A DNA stretch of 51,084 bases. Origin: Bdellovibrionales bacterium (GTDB taxonomy: Bacteria > Bdellovibrionota > UBA1018 > CAIMNF01). Positions within the stretch are counted from its first letter, which is position 1. Each line of letters starts with the position of its first letter. The notes beneath the pieces are model-generated. The model saw nothing but the letters and a program-made list of their open reading frames with translations, made no database searches and was not told where the DNA came from. Of this stretch, positions 7,707 to 14,596 are shown piece after piece. The stretch lies in NCBI GenBank assembly GCA_947462765.1, contig CANHQK010000011.1:1-51084 (forward strand). The letters run 5' to 3'. The position numbers were made by a program, and so were the translations under genes.

Positions 7707-8684
7707 ATGGGAATGACCTTCCTCCTGATCTCCGATCATCCGGAGGATCCCGCCTTCCTTGCGGAAATCGCCGCTCACAACGGGGGCGCGGTCCAGACGG
7801 TGCCCGATGTGAAAGCCGCAGCGGAGGTCATGGCCTCAACGGAGTGCGCCGGAGTGTTTATCGATGTGGATGCTCCCGATCGTCTTCGTGAATTCGAAGC
7901 AGCCTTACAGGCGAAGTTCGGACTGATCGGTGGCGGGCGACTGAGTGCGAATGTGTTTCATTTCATGAGTGACCGACCTCTGGCGGAGAATCGGGAGCTG
8001 ACCACCAGCCCATTGTTTGCAAACTTCATGCAGCGACCCACTCAGGAGCATGAGGAGGCTGCGCGCTTTTACGCGCGCTATCTAAAAGCGGGATCCACCC
8101 GCAACTCCAACGACCTGGAAGAGTTTCTCGGCGAGCGCGGGGGGGTGCAATATCTGAAAATCCAGCACTCCGACCAGAAGCAGGAGGTGGCTGAGGCGGT
8201 ACGGCAATACCTGATGCAGGGGAAGATTCCGCCTCGGATCTCGAACATCATCGCCAATTCGGTGGATGAGGTGCTCATGAATGCGATCTTCGACGCGCCC
8301 ACCGACGACTTCGGACGACCGGTCTACACCGCTACTGAGCGCAATCAGTCCCGCCCGCTCACCGAGCGCGAGACTTCGTTGATGAAGATCGGATTCGACG
8401 GTTTTTTTGTAGGTGTGACAGTGGTGGATCAGTGGGGTTCTCTCGATCGGGCCCGCTTGCTCCACCATGTTTCGATCAACTACAAGGACAGTGATTACAC
8501 TGTGAAGCAGGGCCAGGCCGGTGCAGGGCTGGGGTTGGCCACCATCTTCCAGGGTGGGGCGACGCTGATTTACGAGTGCACAGCCAGGAAGCAGACCAAG
8601 GTCACGCTGATTTATCGCGCATACGACAATTACCGATCTTTCAAAAACCAGTTTCATTTTTTCCAAGCGAAATTCCATGAATAA
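7707..8684 (+). CDS. HATPase-type (RsbW/CheA-like) regulatory protein with receiver-like N-terminus
   Basis: This 325-residue soluble protein has two parts. Residues 1-110 look like a Rossmann/receiver-type fold (TFLLISDHPEDP, GVFIDVDAP) whose phospho-acceptor logic is not clear. Residues about 150-320 look like a GHKL ATPase: an N-box-like NSVDEVLMNAIFDAP near 190, a VVDQWGSLDR segment, and the glycine lid GQAGAGLGLATIFQGG near 270. There is no HisKA dimerisation helix, so a Ser/Thr anti-sigma-type kinase is more likely than a sensor kinase. It is encoded 3 nt after the STAS gene and overlaps maf by 8 nt. No sigma factor is adjacent, so its target is unknown. Confidence 0.72.
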   Translation: MGMTFLLISDHPEDPAFLAEIAAHNGGAVQTVPDVKAAAEVMASTECAGVFIDVDAPDRLREFEAALQAKFGLIGGGRLSANVFHFMSDRPLAENRELTTSPLFANFMQRPTQEHEEAARFYARYLKAGSTRNSNDLEEFLGERGGVQYLKIQHSDQKQEVAEAVRQYLMQGKIPPRISNIIANSVDEVLMNAIFDAPTDDFGRPVYTATERNQSRPLTERETSLMKIGFDGFFVGVTVVDQWGSLDRARLLHHVSINYKDSDYTVKQGQAGAGLGLATIFQGGATLIYECTARKQTKVTLIYRAYDNYRSFKNQFHFFQAKFHE

Positions 8685-9276
8685 AAAAATCGTACTCGCA
8701 TCGGGCTCACCCAGACGTAAAGAACTCCTTGAAATGGCGGGAATCGCTTTCGAGATCCGGATTCCCGAGGTGGATGAGACGCCTCTGGAGCGCGAATCTC
8801 CTCAGAACATGGTCAAGCGACTTGCGTTGATGAAAGCTTTGGCTGCAGCCCGGGACTTGGGCGGTGAGCGTGTCAGCGCGATCATCCTCTCGGCCGACAC
8901 GACGGTCGTCGATCCTTCTGGACGGAACCTCGGAAAGCCGAACAATCTCCGCGAGGCCCAGAAGATGGTCGCTGCGTTGGCCGGCAAGGATCACTTCGTT
9001 TACACGGGGTATTCTCTGGTGGAAATTCAAAAAGGGACGGTACGCCGGATTCTCTCGAGACGGGTTCGTACACGGGTGAGGATCCGCGAAATGACCGCCC
9101 GCGAAGTCCGGGCCTATGTGGAGAGGGGCGAGAGCCTCGACAAGGCGGGGGCGTATGCGGCCCAAGGCTTCGGTATGGCTCTGATCGAACAGATTAGCGG
9201 AAGCTACACCAATGTGGTGGGGCTTCCGGTCACCGAGGTGACCCGTGACCTGAGGCTTCTCGGGTGGCGGGGGTGA
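8677..9276 (+). CDS. maf: Maf-type nucleoside triphosphate pyrophosphatase
   Basis: Maf proteins hydrolyse non-canonical or modified nucleoside triphosphates (dTTP, UTP, m7GTP and related) to monophosphates and pyrophosphate, acting in house-cleaning or division control. The 199-residue product shows all hallmarks: LASGSPRRKELL at the N-terminus, PEVDET, SADTTVV near residue 72 and DKAGAYAAQG near 155. The ATG lies inside the end of the HATPase gene (8-nt overlap). The end overlaps the YggS-like gene. Subfamily (YhdE or YceF type) cannot be fixed by eye. Confidence 0.96.
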   Translation: MNKKIVLASGSPRRKELLEMAGIAFEIRIPEVDETPLERESPQNMVKRLALMKALAAARDLGGERVSAIILSADTTVVDPSGRNLGKPNNLREAQKMVAALAGKDHFVYTGYSLVEIQKGTVRRILSRRVRTRVRIREMTAREVRAYVERGESLDKAGAYAAQGFGMALIEQISGSYTNVVGLPVTEVTRDLRLLGWRG

Positions 9277-9914
9277 TCGGACTCGAGACGCTCTTGCGGC
9301 AGATCGGTCCCGGGGTCACACTCGTGGCGGTCAGTAAGCAGCAAGGACCCGAAAAAATCGAGGCGCTCTACCGTCAGGGTCAGAGGATCTTCGGCGAGAA
9401 CTATGTCCAGGAGTTGCTTGGTAAGTGGCAGGCTTTACACGAGCAACTTCCCGAAATCGAGTTTCACTTCATCGGGCGCTTGCAAACCAACAAGGTCAAG
9501 GCCTTGATTCCGGCCGTATCCGTGATCCACTCGGTCGATTCGGTGCGCCTCCTCCGTGAGATCGATCGGAGGGCCTCCGAGGCCGGGAAAACCATCGGGG
9601 TATATTTTCAGGTGAATATCGACCAAGAGCAGAGCAAGGGGGGATTCTTGCCCGGGGAGCTCGGAGCGGTGCGGGAGGCGTTGGGTGAGTGTCGGGCAAT
9701 CCGTGCCCTTGGCTTGATGTGCATTCCCGATCCGGAGTTGAATCCTGTCTCGGCATTCAGGCGCATGGTGGAGCTTTCGCGTGAGTACGGCACGGATCTG
9801 GGTCGCGGTCTGTCGATGGGGATGTCCGGTGACTTCGAAACAGCGATCCGGGAGGGTTCCACCGCGGTGCGGGTCGGAAGCTTGTTGTTCGGAGAGCGCG
9901 TCAGGCCTTCTTGA
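9264..9914 (+). CDS. YggS/PROSC family PLP homeostasis protein
   Basis: This belongs to the pyridoxal-phosphate-binding YggS family, single-domain alanine-racemase-type barrels that hold PLP on a lysine and balance vitamin B6 and amino-acid pools. The lysine is in TLVAVSKQQ near residue 24. Other family blocks are FGENYVQEL, FHFIGRLQTNK, MGMSGDFETAI and STAVRVGSLLFGER. At about 216 residues it is slightly shorter than usual because the N-terminal helix is reduced. The start is GTG at 9264 inside maf; GTG at 9273 is equally possible. It overlaps the convergent oxygenase gene by 14 nt. Confidence 0.95.
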   Translation: MAGVIGLETLLRQIGPGVTLVAVSKQQGPEKIEALYRQGQRIFGENYVQELLGKWQALHEQLPEIEFHFIGRLQTNKVKALIPAVSVIHSVDSVRLLREIDRRASEAGKTIGVYFQVNIDQEQSKGGFLPGELGAVREALGECRAIRALGLMCIPDPELNPVSAFRRMVELSREYGTDLGRGLSMGMSGDFETAIREGSTAVRVGSLLFGERVRPS

Positions 9915-10746
9915 GCAGGCCGATTTCGAGCAGTCGTTGCTTGAGGTACTGGCCTGCGGTCACGTTCTGATCGAGCGACACGTCGGATCTCGGGTGAAGG
10001 AAAAGCGGCATCGAATAGCGCGGCAGTTTTGCGGCCGGCCCCATTGGATTCACGACGCGATGGGTGGTGGATTTGTAATATCCGCCCGAAGCGAGCTGGA
10101 GCATGTCTCCGGCATTGATGGCGATCGAGCCCGGATCACAAGGAACCGTGTGCCATTTCCCGGTGGTGTCCTGGACTTCGAGTCCTGCGGTCGTTGCTGA
10201 GCACAGCAAGGTGATCAGATTGATGTCTTCATGGGCGGCGGCGCGGATCGCACCTTGTTCTTCCGTGCCTTGGAGAGGGGGATAGTGAATCACACGCAGG
10301 AGGTTTTCCTCTGACTCCTGGATCATTTCGGAGAGGGGCATCGAAAACTTACTCCGGACTGATTCGGGGGAGGCAACCTGCACCCAGTTCAGCATTTCTT
10401 CGCCCAACTTGCAGAGCTCACCATAGAGCTTCCAGGTATCGGCCATCAGGTACTCGGGCATGCGGGAGCGCGGATAAACGTGAAAGAACTCTTTCAGGTC
10501 CTTGATCGGGCTGTCTTTGGCGTTTTCTGAACGAAAGGGGAAATAGCCGGACTGCTGTTCGGGCTTGAAGGTGTATTCGTGTTTCTCCTGCGAGTTGAAA
10601 AACCTGGCCCACTGGTCGTAGACGCGATTCACGAGGTCAAACGAGAGGGGGTGATCGGTCACCACCGCGAACCCGGTATTGGTCAGGGATTCACAAAAGC
10701 GTTGGGCCGCATCCGGAGTTCCATACTTCACCTTTAAGACTTCCAT
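9901..10746 (-). CDS. 2-oxoglutarate/Fe(II)-dependent oxygenase, isopenicillin N synthase type
   Basis: This non-heme iron oxygenase of 281 residues has the order of the IPNS/ACC-oxidase superfamily: an N-terminal DIOX_N part (FCESLTNTGFAVVTDH), then the double-stranded beta-helix. Iron ligands are visible as HEDINLITLL (His and Asp) and the distal His in STTHRVVNP. The co-substrate Arg is expected in the LPRYSMPLFLHP block. Bacterial members are often annotated as IPNS-like without a known substrate. The ATG at 10746 has AGGACGG about 6 nt upstream; the longer frame to 10800 lacks a site. It is divergent from YihY and overlaps yggS at the end. Confidence 0.9.
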   Translation of the reverse strand: MEVLKVKYGTPDAAQRFCESLTNTGFAVVTDHPLSFDLVNRVYDQWARFFNSQEKHEYTFKPEQQSGYFPFRSENAKDSPIKDLKEFFHVYPRSRMPEYLMADTWKLYGELCKLGEEMLNWVQVASPESVRSKFSMPLSEMIQESEENLLRVIHYPPLQGTEEQGAIRAAAHEDINLITLLCSATTAGLEVQDTTGKWHTVPCDPGSIAINAGDMLQLASGGYYKSTTHRVVNPMGPAAKLPRYSMPLFLHPRSDVSLDQNVTAGQYLKQRLLEIGLLKKA

Positions 10747-10833
10747 GCGGTCCGTCCTAACATTGCGGCGAGTCAATTGCAAACGAAAAGACCCTCGCAA
10801 TCTTGGGAGAAATGGCAGAATATTGGAGAAATC

Positions 10834-12069
10834 ATGTCAATTAAAGAAGAGCGCCTGGCTCGGGTCCGGGCCGTCCTGCTCCGTCACCACTCACTGTCCC
10901 TCGAAACCCGTTCTTGGCGGGTTCGCGCCTGGCACCGCCTGAGGACCTGGGTGGCCATGTTGCAGTACGAGTGGCTCAAGAACGATGTGGCCATCCGGGC
11001 CGAGTCTCTTTCGTATTACACCCTTTTTTCATTCATGCCCCTCATGGCCGGGGTGTTCCTCTTGCTCGGGTTCTTTTCGCAGTGGGGGCCGGTACAACAG
11101 GAGTTCGAGGGTCTGTTGGGGCGAGCGCTCGGTGCGATTCCCGAGGACCAACGCAAGACCCTGCTTCAATTCATTCTCCAATTCAAGGACCAGTATCTTG
11201 CCAATCTCAGTCGCAAAAGCGGCTCGATCGGAATCTTCGCTGTCGGGATCTTGCTTTGGATCGGAGCCCGGGTGTTCTTCAACATCGAGTCATTGATGAA
11301 CCGCATTTGGGAGGTGCGTGAGGAACGCGCCTGGTGGGACCGGGTTCGCAACTTTTTCTTTTGCATGGTGCTTCTGCCCATTGTTTACGCGGCCACGCTT
11401 TCCATTCCTCGGATCATCGAATGGGTTCACCCCGGAAAAGTGAACGCACTGCTTGAGCAGGTGTTTCTGGAGTTTCTGGTCCTCACTTCCTTCGCGATCC
11501 TGCTGAAGTTTTTCCCGAACACGCGTGTCTCCTGGCGCGGGGCGGGAGCGGGGGCCTTGGTCGGAACCGCCGGATTCACCCTGGCACAAGCCTTCCTCCG
11601 GATCTATTTCCAGATGGGAACCGAGACGGCCTATGGAAAAGCCGCGGTGCTCCCGCTCTTTGCATTTTTCATTTATGTCTCCTGGGTCATTTTCATCCTC
11701 TCTGTCGAGATTTCTCTGTTGGTGGAACGGGGGAGTCGCGCCTGGGCGGGGATGCTTCCCGAGTCTTCTCTCTCCAAGGCCTTGGTGCTCGAGCGCTTGA
11801 TCCGCACCTTGCGGCTCCGTTTCGAGGAAGGGCGCGCCCCCGCTTCGCTGGACGAATTATCCGCCGAGCTGGCGATTCCGTCTCCCTTTCTCGAGACTGT
11901 TCTCGAGTATCTGGTGTTGCGCGAGAAGGTCCTCCGCGGTGACTCAGGGTATGCTTTGGTGTGCTCGGTCACGGAAGAAGATCTTTTATGCCTCATCAAA
12001 GACCTTCTTGAACTGGGGCGTCTGAATCAAAAATTTGACGTTCGGGGCCTCATTTCGCGATTAAATTGA
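10834..12069 (+). CDS. YihY/BrkB family inner-membrane protein with winged-helix-like tail
   Basis: This 411-residue membrane protein has the six hydrophobic segments and motifs of the YihY/BrkB (former RNase BN) family: RAESLSYYTLFSFMPLMAG near residue 60, a GARVFFNIESLMNRIW block, and SWRGAGAGALVGTAGF followed by YGKAAVLPLFAFFIYVSW. The C-terminal 100 residues are soluble and look like a winged helix (LDELSAELAIPSPFLETVLEYLV). The family has no settled function; transport has been proposed. GGAGA lies 6 nt before the ATG at 10834, which decides this start over 10777. The tail fits a regulatory or nucleic-acid-binding part, but this is inference. Confidence 0.92.
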   Translation: MSIKEERLARVRAVLLRHHSLSLETRSWRVRAWHRLRTWVAMLQYEWLKNDVAIRAESLSYYTLFSFMPLMAGVFLLLGFFSQWGPVQQEFEGLLGRALGAIPEDQRKTLLQFILQFKDQYLANLSRKSGSIGIFAVGILLWIGARVFFNIESLMNRIWEVREERAWWDRVRNFFFCMVLLPIVYAATLSIPRIIEWVHPGKVNALLEQVFLEFLVLTSFAILLKFFPNTRVSWRGAGAGALVGTAGFTLAQAFLRIYFQMGTETAYGKAAVLPLFAFFIYVSWVIFILSVEISLLVERGSRAWAGMLPESSLSKALVLERLIRTLRLRFEEGRAPASLDELSAELAIPSPFLETVLEYLVLREKVLRGDSGYALVCSVTEEDLLCLIKDLLELGRLNQKFDVRGLISRLN

Positions 12070-12094
12070 ATCCAACGTGTCAAAAAAAACACTC

Positions 12095-12124
12095 CTGACA
12101 TTTTAAAATCCCCTTGTGTAGAAT
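12095..12124 (+). promoter_or_regulatory. Sigma70 promoter of the zinc-less DksA-like gene
   Basis: CTGACA (12095-12100), 18 nt, then TAGAAT (12119-12124), followed by a leader of about 45 nt with GGAGG at 12161-12165. Both hexamers differ from consensus by one base. Confidence 0.7.
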
Positions 12125-12175
12125 TGTAAAAGCTTTAAACGCCCACTATGATGGGGGGCGGGAGGATTGGGTGGT

Positions 12176-12550
12176 ATGGGACAACAAAGGCAGAAATTGT
12201 ACGAGGAATGCAGGGTAAAACTTCTCAAGACGAGACAAGAGACCCTGAACGGACTGGCAGCCCTGAATCCCTCACTGGCCACAGAGATGGTCGGTGACGA
12301 GGCGGATCTCGCTTCCGCGCACATCAGCCAGACCCAGGCGCTCAATCAGCGCGACAAGCTTCTTGCAAAAATCAAAGAAATTGACGACGCCCTCGCTCGC
12401 ATGGAGGCCGGCACCTACGGGATCTGTGAGGAGACCGAGGAGCCAATCGAAGAAAAGCGTCTGATCGCGATTCCCTGGACCCGGCTGAGCCTTGAGGGCG
12501 CCGAAGTCCGCGAGCGCGAACAAAAGCGTTACGATCAGAAGCTCGCCTGA
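12176..12550 (+). CDS. TraR/DksA family regulator lacking three zinc-finger cysteines
   Basis: This 124-residue protein should bind the secondary channel of RNA polymerase and, with ppGpp, adjust initiation at growth-regulated promoters. It has the long coiled coil with the tip motif DEADLAS, matching the essential DxxDxA(S) of DksA, and a C-terminal finger region with GTYGICEETEEP and RLIAIPWTRLSLEG. In canonical DksA the four positions are Cys; here they read Cys, Thr, Ser, Gly, so zinc cannot be held in the usual way. This resembles the zinc-independent DksA2 of Pseudomonas. The ATG at 12176 has GGAGG 10 nt upstream; an in-frame TTG at 12167 is too close. A second paralogue with all four Cys is encoded at 32936-33322. 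Confidence 0.93.
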   Translation: MGQQRQKLYEECRVKLLKTRQETLNGLAALNPSLATEMVGDEADLASAHISQTQALNQRDKLLAKIKEIDDALARMEAGTYGICEETEEPIEEKRLIAIPWTRLSLEGAEVREREQKRYDQKLA

Positions 12551-12574
12551 GTCTGAAACGACTTGCCAGCCGGC

Positions 12575-12597
12575 GGGGGGTCTTTTAGGATCCCCCC
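12575..12597 (+). promoter_or_regulatory. Hairpin abutting the start codon of the ICMT-like gene
   Basis: GGGGGG-TC (12575-12582) can pair with GGA-T-CCCCCC (12588-12597), one bulged T, small T-rich loop. The arm ends directly at the ATG at 12598, and the only Shine-Dalgarno-like AGGA (12587-12590) is partly in the stem. There is no U-tract, so it is not a standard terminator. It could dampen translation. Confidence 0.4.
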
Positions 12598-13206
12598 ATG
12601 AATCTTCTCTCTAATCCGGCCCTCCGGAGGTTCTTTTCCGGCCGCAGGCGCTTCCAGATCGACTGGTTCTTCTTTTTCATGTTGATCCTGAGTGCCCGGC
12701 AGTACCCGCAGGCTTTCGGAATCGCCGTGTGTTTTATCGGTGCGACCCTCCGTTTCTGGGCGAGCGGTTTTCTTCGTAAGGAGAAGAAACTGGCGGTGGG
12801 GGGGCCTTATTCCTTCACGCGCAACCCGCTCTACCTCGGGCGGTTCATCATGGTCCTCGGCGCCACGATGAGTGTCGGGGCGTGGGCTTTGGCCGCCGTC
12901 ATGTCCGTGGTTTTCTTTCTCAATTACCATTACGTGATCGAGCATGAAGAGTTGAAGCTCGGAACCGAGGAGTACTTCGGGCCGGTTTATTTTGAATACA
13001 AGAGGCTCGTGCCCCGATTCATCCCCGCACTCACACCGGCGCCAAGGGCCGAACTGGAGCGAGTGAATCCCGATCCCGAGGTGTACCGGTTCTCTTTACC
13101 TCTCGCGAACGAGAACCGTGCCATGGAGGCTTACGTCACCTTTTTCGGCCTGATTCTCGGCATGGCCGTGCTGGTATTTGTGAAAAAAAGCTTTCACTGG
13201 GCCTGA
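12598..13206 (+). CDS. ICMT/PEMT-like membrane methyltransferase
   Basis: This 202-residue membrane protein belongs to the isoprenylcysteine carboxyl methyltransferase / phospholipid methyltransferase group. The signature GPYSFTRNPLYLGRFIMVLG lies near residues 68-87, and the second SAM-binding part EHEELKLGTEEYFGPVYFEYK follows a transmembrane helix. Bacterial members methylate lipids or small hydrophobic acceptors; the substrate here is unknown. An extra C-terminal membrane helix of about 20 residues ends the protein. Four or five hydrophobic segments are visible. It is convergent with, and overlaps by 13 nt, the AI-2E family gene. Confidence 0.87.
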   Translation: MNLLSNPALRRFFSGRRRFQIDWFFFFMLILSARQYPQAFGIAVCFIGATLRFWASGFLRKEKKLAVGGPYSFTRNPLYLGRFIMVLGATMSVGAWALAAVMSVVFFLNYHYVIEHEELKLGTEEYFGPVYFEYKRLVPRFIPALTPAPRAELERVNPDPEVYRFSLPLANENRAMEAYVTFFGLILGMAVLVFVKKSFHWA

Positions 13207-14231
13207 TAGAGTATTTCGATCAATTCCTTCACGATGATCTTCACGGCTGATGCCAGGGGAACGGCGATCAGCATGCCGACCACTCCGTAGAGTTCTTGTC
13301 CCACCGCCACGGATGCCAGAAGACTGAGGGGGCTCAGATTCACCAGCCTTGCCACGAAAACGGGGAAGATCAGGATCATGTCGATTGCGTTCGCGATCAG
13401 AAACACGAGGAGCATCGGGATCAGGTTCGCAGGGGGGTCCTGGAATCCGAGAACCAGCGCAGGGGGAATCACCCCGAGAACCGGACCCAGGTAGGGAATC
13501 ACATTGGTGACTCCGGCGATCACGGCAAAAACGCCACTAAAGGGAGACGAGATGATCTTGAGCCCCACAAAGACGAGGAGTCCGACCAGGAATCCCTCAA
13601 TCATCTTGGCGCGAAGAAATCTACCGATCGAGGCCGAGATCTTGTCGATCACGGTGATGGCACTGGTCGAGTAGCCGGTGGGGATCAGTTTTTCAAACTG
13701 ACTCCACATCTGTCCTCCGTCCTTCAGGATGAAGAAGGAGAAGATCGGGGCCAGCAGGGTGGCGGAGGCCAGATCGCCGAGGATACTCGGCAGATGGGTG
13801 ATGGCCCACTCCCGAAACCGGAGGCCGGCCTGGGTGATGCGGTCTTTCAGCCCGTAGTTCAGGTCGAGGTTCAAGGCATCTTGAAGGCGGGACTCGATGC
13901 CGGCCAGGCGTTCGAGAGCGGCGGCCCCGAGCGCGGGTAAAACCTCGATCAGATTCGTCCACTGCACCCGTAGGGTTTGAATGAGTTGGTTCGCTCCCAA
14001 CAAAAAAACCAGGGACACCAGGAAGTAGATTCCGAGAATGGACGCCCACCTCGGAACCCCCTTTGAGTGCAGAATCCGGACGGGGGGACCGAGAAAAAGA
14101 ACGGTGACCAGGGTAAGAAGGGATGCGGGGCGGAGGGAGGCGGTGAAAAAGAAAATCGAAACCACCCCGGAAATCAGACCGAGCAGGAATACGACCTGGA
14201 GCGTCTCGCGGCTTCTAGCTTCGGGGTTCAC
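13194..14231 (-). CDS. AI-2E family transporter (PF01594-type permease)
   Basis: This inner-membrane protein of 345 residues has about eight hydrophobic segments in the pattern of the AI-2E/YdiK/PerM family. The soluble helical part after segment three (about 90-150) and the conserved stretches SFFILKDGG, FLRAKMIEGF, GVTNVIPYLGPVLGVIP and VAVGQELYGVVGMLIAVPL are diagnostic. Members export autoinducer-2 or act as Na+/H+ antiporters; the substrate cannot be told. The start is GTG at 14231, 9 nt after the stop of a small membrane protein gene, so the two form an operon. Confidence 0.92.
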   Translation of the reverse strand: MNPEARSRETLQVVFLLGLISGVVSIFFFTASLRPASLLTLVTVLFLGPPVRILHSKGVPRWASILGIYFLVSLVFLLGANQLIQTLRVQWTNLIEVLPALGAAALERLAGIESRLQDALNLDLNYGLKDRITQAGLRFREWAITHLPSILGDLASATLLAPIFSFFILKDGGQMWSQFEKLIPTGYSTSAITVIDKISASIGRFLRAKMIEGFLVGLLVFVGLKIISSPFSGVFAVIAGVTNVIPYLGPVLGVIPPALVLGFQDPPANLIPMLLVFLIANAIDMILIFPVFVARLVNLSPLSLLASVAVGQELYGVVGMLIAVPLASAVKIIVKELIEILYQAQ

Positions 14232-14240
14232 GAGGCCGGA

Positions 14241-14480
14241 TCAGCGGGCCAGGCTTTGGCAGCCGACCCAGCGGGTATCATAGCCGGGAGCGCACTGGGG
14301 AGCGCGGGTGATGTCGACCGGTGCGGTGGCGGGAATGACCGGCTTGTACTTCGCGGAAGCCCCCATCAGGGCGTTTTCCGACATGTCGTAGATAAACACC
14401 GCGAGAATGATGGCCGCGGCACCGAGCATCACGCCGACAATGGTCAAACCTCTCACTTGAATCTTCATTTCGGGAGTCAT
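14241..14480 (-). CDS. Small single-pass membrane protein
   Basis: I do not recognise this 79-residue protein. It starts MTPEMKIQVRGLTIVG and has one hydrophobic helix (about residues 10-30) with a short periplasmic tail. Two Cys and a WVGCQSLAR end suggest a disulfide outside the membrane. It is expressed first in the operon with the AI-2E family permease and might be an accessory to it, which is inference. The ATG at 14480 is chosen because a -10 box lies exactly 7 nt upstream; the ATG at 14468 is an alternative. The longer upstream frame to 14543 is not supported. Confidence 0.68.
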   Translation of the reverse strand: MTPEMKIQVRGLTIVGVMLGAAAIILAVFIYDMSENALMGASAKYKPVIPATAPVDITRAPQCAPGYDTRWVGCQSLAR

Positions 14481-14516
14481 GCGCAACAGATTACCCCAAA
14501 GGAGGCCATCCGACAA
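14478..14516 (-). promoter_or_regulatory. Promoter positioned for a leaderless mRNA
   Basis: On the minus strand TTGTCG (14516-14511), 17 nt, TAATCT (14493-14488), 7 nt, then the ATG at 14480. No Shine-Dalgarno is seen. The +1 would fall on or next to the start codon. This is the cleanest of five such cases in the window. Confidence 0.6.
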
Positions 14517-14596
14517 AAAAAATGAGCGCAACGCACCCGGCAATTTTCGATAGAAATCCGGAAGATGCTTTGCTAGGTTCCTCGGGGGGTTTGAAG

